Positions 8,495-17,148 of a stretch of DNA of 64,000 nucleotides are shown here, piece after piece (positions within the stretch are counted from its first letter, which is position 1; the number at the start of each line of letters is the position of its first letter). The DNA is taken from contig CANQIF010000001.1 of NCBI GenBank assembly GCA_947623965.1, positions 124,001 through 188,000 on the forward strand, read 5' to 3'. Both the position numbers and the translations under genes were made by a program. The notes under the pieces were generated by a model that saw only the letters and a program-made list of their open reading frames with translations, was not told where the DNA came from and ran no database searches. The DNA comes from an uncultured Alistipes sp. (lineage in GTDB: Bacteria; Bacteroidota; Bacteroidia; Bacteroidales; Rikenellaceae).

Positions 8495-9817
8495 ATGAAA
8501 TTAGACATTTCGAAAACAGGTATCGCGATCTCGGCCGAACTGAAGGCCAAGGCGGAGGCGGCCAACGAGCTGCTGTATTCGGGCAAGGGCGCCGGCAACG
8601 ACTTTCTGGGGTGGGTGCGTCTGCCCTCGTCGATCACCGATGCCGAGCTGCAGGCGATCGAGGAGGCTGCCGCCAAGCTGCGCGCCAAGGCCGACCTGGT
8701 GATCTGCATCGGCATCGGCGGTTCGTACCTCGGCGCCAAGGCGGTGCTCGAGGCGATGTCGAATCCGTTCCAGCTGCTGCGGAAGGAGCAGACGAATCCG
8801 ACGGTCGTCTTTGCCGGCCAGAATATTTCGGAAGACTACATCTACGAGCTTATGGCGGCCGCCGAGGAGCACTCGGTCGGCGCGATCGTCATCTCGAAGT
8901 CGGGCACGACGACCGAACCCGCGATCGCCTTCCGGTTGGTGAAGGCCGCTCTCGAGGCCCGCTACGGCAAGCAGGAGGCTGCCGAGCGCATCGTCGCCGT
9001 CACGGACAAGGCCCGCGGCGCCCTGAAGACCCTCTCGACGAACGAGGGGTATCCCACCTTCGTCATTCCCGACGACGTGGGCGGCCGCTTCTCGGTGCTG
9101 ACCCCCGTAGGGCTGCTGCCGCTGGCTGTCGCCGGCGTCGATATCCGCGCCCTGGTGGCCGGCGCCCGCAAGATGGAGCAGGCGACCGGCACCGACGTCC
9201 GCTTCGACGACAACCTCTCGGCGATCTACGCCGCCGTGCGCAACGAGCTCTACGCCGCCGGCAAGCGGGTCGAGATCCTCGGGTCGTACGAACCGCGCCT
9301 GCAGTACATCAACGAGTGGTGGAAGCAGCTCTACGGCGAGTCGGAGGGCAAGCAGCACAAGGGGCTCTTCCCGGCCAGCGTCACGCTGACGGCCGACCTC
9401 CACTCGATGGGGCAGTATATCCAGGAGGGCGAACGCACCCTCTTCGAGACGATCATCTCGGTCGCCGCACCGCAGCACAAGGTGGTCATCGAGAGCGACG
9501 GGGCGAACCTCGACGGGCTCAACTTCCTGGCCGGCAAACGCATTTCGGAGGTCAACCGCATGGCCGAGCTGGGCGTGCAGCTGGCCCACGTGGACGGCGG
9601 CGTGCCCAACATCCGCATCGAGATCCCGACGATCGACGCCGAGTCGATCGGCGGCCTGCTCTACTTCTTCGAGAAGGCGTGCGGCATCAGCGGCTACCTG
9701 CTGGGTGTGAATCCTTTCGACCAGCCGGGCGTCGAGGCCTACAAGAAGAACATGTTCGCCTTGCTCGACAAGCCGGGCTACGAGGAGGCTTCGAAGGCGA
9801 TCAAGGCACGGCTGTAG
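8495..9817 (+). CDS. pgi: Glucose-6-phosphate isomerase
   Basis: Interconverts glucose 6-phosphate and fructose 6-phosphate in the cytosol. At 440 residues it is the short bacterial form. Visible motifs: [14 protein letters not shown] (sugar-phosphate loop), [29 protein letters not shown], and a C-terminal [17 protein letters not shown] block carrying the catalytic Lys. The frame is open upstream, but [10 protein letters not shown] follows an A-rich leader and matches the expected length. Confidence 0.96.
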   Translation: MKLDISKTGIAISAELKAKAEAANELLYSGKGAGNDFLGWVRLPSSITDAELQAIEEAAAKLRAKADLVICIGIGGSYLGAKAVLEAMSNPFQLLRKEQTNPTVVFAGQNISEDYIYELMAAAEEHSVGAIVISKSGTTTEPAIAFRLVKAALEARYGKQEAAERIVAVTDKARGALKTLSTNEGYPTFVIPDDVGGRFSVLTPVGLLPLAVAGVDIRALVAGARKMEQATGTDVRFDDNLSAIYAAVRNELYAAGKRVEILGSYEPRLQYINEWWKQLYGESEGKQHKGLFPASVTLTADLHSMGQYIQEGERTLFETIISVAAPQHKVVIESDGANLDGLNFLAGKRISEVNRMAELGVQLAHVDGGVPNIRIEIPTIDAESIGGLLYFFEKACGISGYLLGVNPFDQPGVEAYKKNMFALLDKPGYEEASKAIKARL

Positions 9818-9842
9818 CATCGGCCTGCCCCGAAGGCAAGAA

Positions 9843-9872
9843 GCAGGCCCGCCGCGATTGCGGCGGGCCTGC
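9843..9872 (+). terminator. Hairpin after pgi
   Basis: Perfect 13-bp stem GCAGGCCCGCCGC / GCGGCGGGCCTGC with a GATT loop. The T-run after it is poor, so termination efficiency is uncertain. Confidence 0.6.
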
Positions 9873-9904
9873 TCGTGTCTGGAATTGCTGTGCCACCGCA
9901 TGCT

Positions 9905-10200
9905 GCGCGCGCGAATGAAAAATTCAGAATTAAAAATGAAAAATGATATTCGGGCAGCAGCCTGCGGAGGAGTCGCACGAGCGGACGCGAGTAGCGGGCC
10001 TCCGCCGCCGGGAGGCTGCGGCCCGCCAATCGCTGCGCGATTGATTCTGCGCAAAAAGCCCGCAGCCGAGCGAAGTCAGCATCAAAGTCATCCGCGGCAG
10101 TCACGCAGCCGAGCGGAGGTGCTTGCGACGTCAAGGAGCAGCCCTCCGCCCGGGGGCGGCTGCGGACTGCCGGTCGCTGCGCGACCGAATCACCTGATTC
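9905..10200 (+). repeat. GC-rich variable-hairpin intergenic repeat, cluster 2
   Basis: AT-rich tract (AAAATTCAGAATTAAAAATGAAAA) followed by the conserved core. Two short variable hairpins are present: CAATCGC-TGC-GCGATTG (10027-10043) and CGGTCGC-TGC-GCGACCG (10171-10187). The second follows the alternate core form with GCAGCCCTCCGCCC and GGGGGCGGCTGCGG. Confidence 0.8.
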
Positions 10201-10298
10201 GATTGATCCGTCCCCGGGTTTGCCCTTTTTCGGCAGCCGGACGCCCCGCCTGGCACAAAACGTGCGACGGTGCCCTTTCCCACCAACCGCCGCGCCCC

Positions 10299-11042
10299 AT
10301 GAAACTGCGTCCGATTCTGCTTCTGTTGTTCTGCCTCGGCACGATCGCCGTGCTCGGATGGCTCTATTACGGCGTTACCCGTCCGGCCCTCGAGCTCGCC
10401 GTCTCCCCCTCGGAGGAGGTGCTGGCCGATCTGACCGACTGCTGTCGCCGCAAGCACGTCAAAGCGATGCAGTACAGCTGTTACGCCGAGATCGCCGACC
10501 GCGAGCGGGAGCCCCGCGCCGCGGAGCTCTTCCGAGCCATGGCTCTCTCGGAGCGGGTCCAGGAGCATCACGCCGCCGCCCTCATCGGAAAGTTGGGCGG
10601 CCGCTATCGGCCCCCGCAGCGGATCATGATCTTCCGCGGCACCACGGCGGGCAACCTCCGCCGCAGCCTGGCGAACGAACGCCGCAGCGCCGACAGCCTG
10701 CAGCGCAGCCGCATCGACCGCCACGTCCGCATCGGCAACCGCCTTTGCGCCGAGGCACTGATCTGGGCGGCGGCGGCCGATCTGCGCCACCGCATGCTGC
10801 TCGAAGCGTGCTGCGAGGCGGGCGAGCGTTCGTGCGGGAGGACGACCGGAAGGTCGTACGAAAAGCCGCATGACGGGGAGAACCACTATTGTGTCTGTCC
10901 CCGCTGCGGCAACCTCTACGAAACGGCGGCTTGCGACTGCTACTGCCCCCACTGTCTGACCGACAGCCGCCGGTTCATCCGGTTCGAGCCGCAGCCCGCC
11001 CCGCATCCACTCACAGATACACAAAAAAAGGGAAGGCTTTAG
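10299..11042 (+). CDS. Rubrerythrin-like protein with N-terminal membrane anchor
   Basis: A 247-residue protein. Residues 1-25 form a hydrophobic signal/anchor segment (LRPILLLLFCLGTIAVLGWLYYG). Residues about 45-175 look like a ferritin-like four-helix bundle: YAEIADREREPRAAELFRAMALSERVQEHHAAAL carries Glu and ExxH-type ligands as in rubrerythrins. The C-terminus has a rubredoxin-like CVCPRCGNLY plus CDCYCPHCL cluster. Rubrerythrins reduce peroxide through a di-iron site, but they are normally cytoplasmic; an exported or anchored one is unusual. Convergent with yebC. The second helix ligand set is less clear, so catalytic competence is uncertain. Confidence 0.6.
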   Translation: MKLRPILLLLFCLGTIAVLGWLYYGVTRPALELAVSPSEEVLADLTDCCRRKHVKAMQYSCYAEIADREREPRAAELFRAMALSERVQEHHAAALIGKLGGRYRPPQRIMIFRGTTAGNLRRSLANERRSADSLQRSRIDRHVRIGNRLCAEALIWAAAADLRHRMLLEACCEAGERSCGRTTGRSYEKPHDGENHYCVCPRCGNLYETAACDCYCPHCLTDSRRFIRFEPQPAPHPLTDTQKKGRL

Positions 11043-11100
11043 ATCGAGCCTCCCCATTGCGGAAACTGCGGGAATCCGTCCTCCCGCCCTTGTCGTGCGC

Positions 11101-11832
11101 CTACTCTTCGTCGGCGTCGTCTACCTCCTTCATGTTGTGGTAGACGTTCGTCACGTCGTCGTCCTCCTCCAGACGCTCGACGAGTTTCTCGATCGACTCG
11201 CGGCCCTCGGCATCGAGCTCTTTCGTATCGGTCGGCAGGTAGACCGACTCGCCCGATACGATCTCGTAGCCCTTGTCGTCGAGCCACTTCTGAATCGCGC
11301 CGAAAGCCTCGTAGGCGGCATAGACCGTGATGCCGTCCTCCTCGGGGTAGAACTCATCGACACCGAGGTCGATCATTTCGAGCTCGAGCTCCTCGGGGTC
11401 GGCCTCGGAGGCGCGGAACTTGAAGACGCACTTGTGCTCGAACATGAAGGCTACCGAGCCGCTGTTGCCGAGCGTACCGCCGCACTTGTTGAAGTGCATG
11501 CGGACATTGGCCACCGTGCGGTTCGTGTTGTCGGTCGCCGTCTCGACCAGGAAGGCGATGCCGTGGGCGCCGTACCCTTCGTAGATCACCTCCTTGTAGT
11601 CGGCGGAATCCTTCTCGGTCGCCCGCTTGATAGCCCGCTCGATATTCTCCTTGGGCATGTTCTCCGCCTTGGCGTTCTGGATCAGGATGCGCAGACGCGT
11701 ATTGCCCGACGGATCGGGACCTCCGGCCTTTACTGCGATTTCGATCTCCTTGCCGATCTTCGTGAAGACACGGGCCATGTGGCCCCAGCGCTTCAGCTTG
11801 CGCGCCTTGCGATATTCAAAAGCTCTTCCCAT
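11101..11832 (-). CDS. YebC/PmpR family protein
   Basis: A 243-residue member of the TACO1/YebC family. Members bind nucleic acid and are described either as transcriptional regulators or as factors that relieve ribosome stalling on proline-rich sequences. Motifs: MGRAFEYRKARKLKRWGHMARVFTKIGKEI (N-terminal), then GPDPSGNTRLR and NAKAENMPKENIERAIKRA, then YEGYGAHGIAFLVETATDN. The acidic C-terminus ends DDADEE. The frame is open further upstream, but MGRAFEY is the family start and sits just after a -7 box. Confidence 0.93.
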   Translation of the reverse strand: MGRAFEYRKARKLKRWGHMARVFTKIGKEIEIAVKAGGPDPSGNTRLRILIQNAKAENMPKENIERAIKRATEKDSADYKEVIYEGYGAHGIAFLVETATDNTNRTVANVRMHFNKCGGTLGNSGSVAFMFEHKCVFKFRASEADPEELELEMIDLGVDEFYPEEDGITVYAAYEAFGAIQKWLDDKGYEIVSGESVYLPTDTKELDAEGRESIEKLVERLEEDDDVTNVYHNMKEVDDADEE

Positions 11833-11867
11833 GGTATGCTGTTTTTTTGTTGTTTTCGTTCGTTTCG

Positions 11868-11875
11868 CAAAGATA
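11868..11875 (-). promoter_or_regulatory. -7 box upstream of yebC
   Basis: TATCTTTG on the minus strand, 36 bp before the yebC ATG. No clear -33 element. Confidence 0.5.
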
Positions 11876-12004
11876 GGAAATCCGAAACGAAAAATAAAAA
11901 ATGACGATAAAAAATTCATCCGCCCGCCCGGCGAAACACGGAAAGCCCCCATCCGGACCGCCGGAAGGCTCCGCCCAATATATACTCCATCTTGGCAAAA
12001 TCGC

Positions 12005-12044
12005 AAATAAGTTTGCATTTTGCTCTCGACTTTTCGTATCTTTG
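12005..12044 (+). promoter_or_regulatory. Single promoter-bearing repeat unit
   Basis: Contains AAATAAGTTTGCATTTTGC, then CTCGACTTTTCG and TATCTTTG (12037-12044). This is one copy of the promoter-carrying repeat that is stacked in tandem elsewhere (18.2, 30.5, 38.9 and 53.6 kb). It points toward the lipoprotein gene about 245 bp downstream. In the remaining leader, CCGGCAATTGTYCGAT occurs twice (near 12091 and 12131); nothing else is recognisable. Confidence 0.65.
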
Positions 12045-12289
12045 TAACGTGATAGAAGGCGAAAATCGCATCCGGCCGTCCGATAAACACCCGGCAATTG
12101 TCCGATGACTACCCTATAACGGCCCGATGACCATCCGGCAATTGTTCGATTCGGGAACGGGGTTGTCCCCGGCAGGTATGAATCCGATCCGCCGATACGA
12201 AAAAAGGTACGATTTTCGTTCTATTGAAAAAGGTGCGGCCGTCCCGCTCGCCGGAGGCCGCCGATGTCGAATGCAAAACTGCATGTGCC

Positions 12290-13423
12290 ATGAAAAAGGG
12301 ACTCTTCATCTTGGGAATGGCGGGGCTGACCGCCTTCGCCGCGGGGTGTACGACGGCCTACCAGGGCTCGTCGGCCGGTGTACCGGACGATCTGTATGCG
12401 GTTCACAGCCGTACGGAGATCGCCCGCAAGCAGCAGGCCGAGGCCGAAGCCCGCAAGGCCGAAGCCGAGGCGCGCAGAGCCGAACTGGAGGCCCGGATCG
12501 CCGAGGCGAACGCCGCCTCCGCCGAGCGCTCCTATTATAACCGCTCTTCGGACGACTCCTATGCCGGCGTACTCGCCGACGATTACGAAAGCGCCTACGC
12601 CCGCCGGCTGCGCGGCTTCGAATCGCCGAGCTACCGCATGCCTTCGAGCTACCTCAATGCCCGCTACAGCTCGGCCTTCACCTACGCCTCGGCCTACGAC
12701 CCCGCCTTCTACAACGTCATCGTCATGGGCGACGAAGTGTGGGTCGAACCGAAATACGTCACGGCCATGTTCGGCACCTGGGGCCGCCCGGTCTACACGA
12801 GCGCCTGGTACTACGGCTGGCCCTCCTACAGCAGCTGGTGGGGCTCGCCCTCCTTCTCGATCGGCTTCGGCGGCTGGGGCTGGAACATCGGCCTCTCGTG
12901 GTTCGATCCGTGGTGGGGCTGGGGCCGTCCCTGGTGGGACTACGGCTACGGCTGGGGGTGGCACCGACCGCCCTACCACCATCCGCACTGGGGCCCGGGT
13001 CCCGGCGGTTATCGGCCCGGCTGGGGCGTCGTGCACCGGCCCTCGGGACCGCGTCGGACCTATACCTACGGCGGTTCGGCCGGCTCGCGGATCAACCGCG
13101 GCCAGAGCGGCAACCGCAACTGGAGCTCGGGCGTCTACCAGGGCAGCAGCAACCGCCGCAACCCCGATCGCGGCGGCACGGTCAGCCGAACGGAGCGTCC
13201 GACGGGCAGCTCGTCGACCAACCGGTACGGCGGCTCGTACGGTTCGGGCAGCTCGCAGCGCCGCAGTTCGCAGTCGGGCTCGACCTACCGGCCCTCGCAG
13301 TCGGGCGGCTATTCGAGCGGCTCGAGCTCGCGCGGCGGTTCCTATGGAGGCGGGGGCTCCTACGGCGGTGGCGGCGGTTCGTCGCGCGGCGGCTACTCGG
13401 GCAGCAGCTCGCGCGGCCGGTAA
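12290..13423 (+). CDS. Lipoprotein with coiled coil and Trp/Gly/Tyr- and Ser-rich low-complexity region
   Basis: A 377-residue lipoprotein. Signal peptide with lipobox FAAGC (Cys20), then an Ala/Glu/Lys/Arg coiled coil (about 45-85). A conserved-looking globular part follows (about 90-165: AFYNVIVMGDEVWVEPKYV). Next is a Trp/Gly/Tyr-rich segment (about 165-260) and a long Gly/Ser/Arg tail. Such proteins are common in Bacteroidales and have no assigned function. Located 48 bp upstream of the FadL-like porin gene and probably co-transcribed with it, so an envelope role is likely. The Gly/Ser tail repeats may vary in length between strains. Confidence 0.8.
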   Translation: MKKGLFILGMAGLTAFAAGCTTAYQGSSAGVPDDLYAVHSRTEIARKQQAEAEARKAEAEARRAELEARIAEANAASAERSYYNRSSDDSYAGVLADDYESAYARRLRGFESPSYRMPSSYLNARYSSAFTYASAYDPAFYNVIVMGDEVWVEPKYVTAMFGTWGRPVYTSAWYYGWPSYSSWWGSPSFSIGFGGWGWNIGLSWFDPWWGWGRPWWDYGYGWGWHRPPYHHPHWGPGPGGYRPGWGVVHRPSGPRRTYTYGGSAGSRINRGQSGNRNWSSGVYQGSSNRRNPDRGGTVSRTERPTGSSSTNRYGGSYGSGSSQRRSSQSGSTYRPSQSGGYSSGSSSRGGSYGGGGSYGGGGGSSRGGYSGSSSRGR

Positions 13424-13471
13424 CGCTGGCGGAAAATGCGTTGATAACCATCTAATTACGACTATATCCTC

Positions 13472-15229
13472 ATGAAACGGATGCTTTTTTCGATCGCGGC
13501 TCTGCTGGCGGTGACGACGGCGGCTTTCGCGCAGCCGCAGCACTCCTACGACTACGAGTTAGGCGGCGCGGTCTTCTCGAACGATGCGCTCCGCACGTCG
13601 GACTTCTTCACCCTTTCGCAGCAGCAGTTCAACTTCGGCACGGCGCGTTCGATGGCCATGGGCGGGGCCTTCACCTCGCTCGGCGCCGACCAGGCGGCCA
13701 TGGCGCTCAACCCCGCCGGTCTGGGCATGTACCGCCGCAACGAGGTGGCCATCACGCCGATGGTCATCGTCTCGTCGGCCGAGACGGCCGGTGCCGGCGA
13801 CTACCTCTCCAACTCCAAGACGCGTTTCGGGCTGGGGAACATCGGCGGCGTCTTCAACATCTACGAAACCTCGGAGCGCCGGTTGATGAGCGTGAACCTC
13901 GGCATCGGCTATACGCGGCTGGCCGACTTCAACTACAACTACTCGTTCGGCTACGCTCCGGCCGAAGGGCGCGCCTCGATCGCCGATGCGATGAGCGTGA
14001 TGCTCGAAGCGGGCAAAGCTACCCTCTCGCAGAACGGCACGATCATGATGGACGACCGCTCGAACTGGGGGATCGATCCCTTCTTCTGGCCGGCGGTGGC
14101 GGGCTACAAGAGTTATTTGGTGGACCATAGATTTATTCAGACTGAAGAAGGCATTAAGGATTGGTGGTATCCGGCCGGGATCGGCGCCAACGCCCTCATC
14201 GAGGGCGGCACGGCCCTGCGCAGCCGCGGGTCGATCGGCGAGCTGGACTTCTCGGTGGGCGCCAACTACGACAACAAACTTTACTTCGGTCTCTCGATCG
14301 GCGTGCAGACCGTCTACCGGAAGCAGAGCCTCTACTACGGCGAGGCGTACAGCTACGGCCCCGAGGGGGGCAACGGCTACGACAGCCCGACGCATGCGGT
14401 CGATGCCGAGGGGCTGGAGCTTCCGGAGGTGATGCAGGGAATGGGGCTGCAGCAAAATTCGACGCTCGACGGCGCCGGCATCAACTTCAAGTTGGGCCTC
14501 ATCTATCGTCCCGTAGCGGGGCTCCGGCTGGGTGTCGCCCTTCACACGCCGACCTTCTACAGCCTCGACCGCCGCTACGACCTCTCGATGGCGACGCGGG
14601 CGCTGGGGCAGACGAGCGAAACGGACCCGACGACCCACGAATATACATCGGACATCTACTCCGAGATTCTCGAAGACGAGGGGCCCAACAGCTGGGATTT
14701 CGTCTCGCCGACGCGCCTCATGTTCGGCGTCTCGTACACCTTCGGCAACGTGGCGATCCTGTCGGTCGATTACGAGCGTACCTGGTACAACGGCATCCGC
14801 GTGAAGAACCAGCCCTACCTCCCCTACGGACCGGGCGAACAGGACTTCAAGCAGGATTTCAAAACCTACTTCAAGGGGTCGAACTCCCTGCGGGCGGGTC
14901 TCGAGGTGCGGCCGCTGCCGGCCTTCGCGCTGCGCATCGGCTACGGCTATACGGGGTCGATGCTCAAGGAGAAGAACACGATTCTTTCGTCGCCCGCCAT
15001 CTGCGAGACTTCGTACTACACGGCCGGCGTGGGCTTCAATCTGGGGCGCTCGTGCTTCCTCGATCTGGCCTACTGCTACACGCAGAACAAGATGACCGAA
15101 TACATGCTCTTCTACGGCAACCGCTACGATAACGATGATGCATCGTTGGATGTGATCTACGAGAGCGACCGCTATTCGACCGAGCTCAAACGTCACCAGG
15201 TGGCGCTGACTTTCGGGTATCGATTCTGA
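13472..15229 (+). CDS. FadL/TodX (OmpP1)-like outer-membrane transport protein
   Basis: A 585-residue beta-barrel protein with a cleavable signal peptide (LLAVTTAAFAQ). The hallmark FadL-family segment near the N-terminus is visible: FGTARSMAMGGAFTSLGADQAAMALNPAGLGMYR. It ends in the C-terminal aromatic FGYRF expected of an outer-membrane barrel. The family passively takes up hydrophobic compounds such as long-chain fatty acids or aromatics; the ligand here is unknown. Bacteroidota homologues are sometimes labelled hemin receptor without direct evidence. Second gene after the lipoprotein; a terminator follows. Confidence 0.88.
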   Translation: MKRMLFSIAALLAVTTAAFAQPQHSYDYELGGAVFSNDALRTSDFFTLSQQQFNFGTARSMAMGGAFTSLGADQAAMALNPAGLGMYRRNEVAITPMVIVSSAETAGAGDYLSNSKTRFGLGNIGGVFNIYETSERRLMSVNLGIGYTRLADFNYNYSFGYAPAEGRASIADAMSVMLEAGKATLSQNGTIMMDDRSNWGIDPFFWPAVAGYKSYLVDHRFIQTEEGIKDWWYPAGIGANALIEGGTALRSRGSIGELDFSVGANYDNKLYFGLSIGVQTVYRKQSLYYGEAYSYGPEGGNGYDSPTHAVDAEGLELPEVMQGMGLQQNSTLDGAGINFKLGLIYRPVAGLRLGVALHTPTFYSLDRRYDLSMATRALGQTSETDPTTHEYTSDIYSEILEDEGPNSWDFVSPTRLMFGVSYTFGNVAILSVDYERTWYNGIRVKNQPYLPYGPGEQDFKQDFKTYFKGSNSLRAGLEVRPLPAFALRIGYGYTGSMLKEKNTILSSPAICETSYYTAGVGFNLGRSCFLDLAYCYTQNKMTEYMLFYGNRYDNDDASLDVIYESDRYSTELKRHQVALTFGYRF

Positions 15230-15256
15230 GCTCTCCGCTGCGGCGGAACCGACCTT

Positions 15257-15284
15257 ACGGGACACCCTTTGCGGGGTGTCCCGT
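15257..15284 (+). terminator. Hairpin terminator after FadL-like gene
   Basis: Perfect 11-bp stem ACGGGACACCC / GGGTGTCCCGT, with only a weak T tract after it. Confidence 0.6.
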
Positions 15285-15368
15285 GCGTTTCCGGCGATTC
15301 CGGTACGCGATTTGCAAGGGCTACCGGACGAGACGGACTGCATGCGCGGCTCCGAAAAAGAGCGGAAA

Positions 15369-15400
15369 TTTGGAAAATTGGAGAATAATGCCTATCTTGC
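15369..15400 (+). promoter_or_regulatory. Possible promoter of the ECF sigma gene
   Basis: TTTG near 15370 and an imperfect TATCTTGC near 15393, about 20 bp apart. The sigma gene begins 130 bp downstream. Confidence 0.35.
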
Positions 15401-15527
15401 ACACGGAATTTCCCCGTTACGGCTGTGTATCGGGAAAGTGCCGAACGATTCATTTACGGATAAACGACCCTAAAAGAGATTGCCTATCGAGAAACTTCTG
15501 CTCTTTTAACCAATACGCATAAAGAGT

Positions 15528-16115
15528 ATGAACACGACCCAGGTTCCGAGTGATCGCGTTTTGTTGAGTCACTACCTCGCAGGTGATCGAAGTGCCATAT
15601 CGCAGCTCATCGAGCGTCACAGCCGCCGTGTGCGGGATTACATTCGCATGCTGGTCAAGGATCGCGACGTCGCCGAAGATATTTTTCAGGAAACATTCAT
15701 CAAAGCCGTTCGCGTGATCGACGAGGGCCGCTATGTAGACAGCGGCAAATTTCTCTCGTGGATCCTGCGCATCGCCCACAACCAGGTGATCGACCACTTC
15801 CGGGCCCGCCGGCAGGACAAGGCTCTTTCGGAGAGCGACGCCGGGTTCGACATGCTCGGGACGCTGCGCTTCGCGGAGCCGACGGTAGAGGACCGCATTG
15901 TCTGCGAGCAGATCGCCTGCGACGTCCGGGCGCTGGTCGGACTGCTGCCCGAGGAGCAGCGCGAGGTGGTGCGGCTGCGCTATTACGCCAATCTGAGTTT
16001 CAAGGAGATCGCCGAGCAGACCGGAGTCAGCATCAATACGGCGCTCGGGCGGATGCGTTACGCGCTGATCAATCTGCGCCGCATGATCAAAGAAAAAAAC
16101 ATGATTTTGAGCTGA
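15528..16115 (+). CDS. RNA polymerase sigma factor, ECF type
   Basis: A 195-residue sigma-70 family protein made of regions 2 and 4 only. Region 2 (about 25-95) has AEDIFQETFIKAVRVID and FLSWILRIAHNQVIDHFR. Region 4 (about 135-190) has LPEEQREVVRLRYYANLSFKEIAEQTGVSINTALGRMRYAL, a clear helix-turn-helix. No FecR-like anti-sigma or SusC/SusD pair is adjacent, so it is not a typical polysaccharide-utilisation sigma. The only neighbour is a 49-residue acidic protein directly downstream. Regulon unknown. Confidence 0.93.
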   Translation: MNTTQVPSDRVLLSHYLAGDRSAISQLIERHSRRVRDYIRMLVKDRDVAEDIFQETFIKAVRVIDEGRYVDSGKFLSWILRIAHNQVIDHFRARRQDKALSESDAGFDMLGTLRFAEPTVEDRIVCEQIACDVRALVGLLPEEQREVVRLRYYANLSFKEIAEQTGVSINTALGRMRYALINLRRMIKEKNMILS

Positions 16116-16174
16116 CGGGACACAATATTCCGGCATGGGGATCCGTTATTCATGCGAATAAACACTTAAAACGG

Positions 16175-16324
16175 ATGCCTATGGAGGATATCGACCAGGA
16201 AGTTTCAAAAAAAGCCATCTCCGAGGACGACGAGTTGTTGATGCGGGAAGTCTTTCAGGACGACGCCGACCTCTTTTATCTGCACCACTATCTGTCGGAT
16301 ATTTTTCGCCGGGAGGAGATTTAA
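16175..16324 (+). CDS. Small acidic protein downstream of the ECF sigma factor
   Basis: A 49-residue reading frame beginning MPMEDIDQEVSKKAIS and ending LSDIFRREEI. Net strongly acidic (many Asp/Glu), with no membrane segment and no Cys. It lies 59 bp after the sigma gene and ends before a strong terminator, so it is probably co-transcribed. A second ATG six bases on is equally possible. It could be a small anti-sigma or other binding partner of the sigma factor, but this is inference from position only. Confidence 0.55.
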   Translation: MPMEDIDQEVSKKAISEDDELLMREVFQDDADLFYLHHYLSDIFRREEI

Positions 16325-16418
16325 AAGTTTTCGTTAAACCGAGCGCAGGCCGAACTTGTTCGGGCGATGCCGAGGCGGGAAAACGAAAAAAGAATTTCAA
16401 GGTTTATTTTGATGGGGA

Positions 16419-16452
16419 CGGGAAGTGCCGAAGCGGCGCTTCCCGTTTTTTT
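16419..16452 (+). terminator. Rho-independent terminator of the sigma operon
   Basis: Stem CGGGAAGTGCCG / CGGCGCTTCCCG (one T-G wobble) with an AAG loop, followed by seven T. Confidence 0.85.
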
Positions 16453-16494
16453 GACCGAAAGGTGGAGGGCGCCGCTTAAGCAGATTCGATTGGG

Positions 16495-17138
16495 TTCGCG
16501 GGCCGTCGTTCATTTTGAATTTTGAATCATGAATTTGCGCCGGCAGGGCGCAGCGGGCCGCAGCCTGGGGGCGGCGGAGGCCCGCTGCTCGCGTCCCGCT
16601 CGTGCCGTTCCTCCGCAGGCTGCAGCCCGAAATCGGAATGTATTCCAAGCAAGTCAAGCAATCCTATTTAATTTTGCATCTTGAATTTTGAATCATGAAT
16701 TGCGCCCGCAGGGCGCAGCGGGCCGCAGTCTCCCGCCCGGCGGAGGCCCGCAGTTCGTACCCGAATCTGCGTGCTCCGCAGGCTGCAGCCCGAATATCAC
16801 TTTTAATTCTTCATTTTTTCATTTTTAATTGCAGCCTTGCAAAGGCTGCAGCAGCCCGCAGCCGCCCCCGGGCGGAGGGCTGCTCCTTATGGTCGCAGGC
16901 CCATCCGCTCGGCTGCGGGCTTGACTCGAGTGCAAATCGGCCTTGCAAAGGCCGAGCGGGCCGCAGCCTCCGCCCGGCGGAGGCCCGCAGTTCGCCTCCC
17001 GCAGGTCCGCTTCGAGCGTGCCCTCCGCAGGCTGCAGTCCGAACCGGAATAAATACCCAAGCGAGCCCGAAAGCCGCTTTAATTCTGAATTTTGAATCTT
17101 AAATTATGAATTTGCGGTTCCGAATGGAACCGCTTCGC
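16495..17138 (-). repeat. GC-rich variable-hairpin intergenic repeat, cluster 3
   Basis: Fills most of the gap between 16.3 and 17.1 kb, in the reverse orientation relative to cluster 1. Short hairpins with different stems include TGCGCCC-GCA-GGGCGCA (near 16700), GCAGCCTT-GCA-AAGGCTGC (near 16835), TCGGCCTT-GCA-AAGGCCGA (near 16940) and GCGGTTCC-GAAT-GGAACCGC (near 17113). AAT/TTTTGAATCATGAATT-type AT-rich tracts separate the units. No gene seen. Confidence 0.8.
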
Positions 17139-17148
17139 CCGCCTCCGC

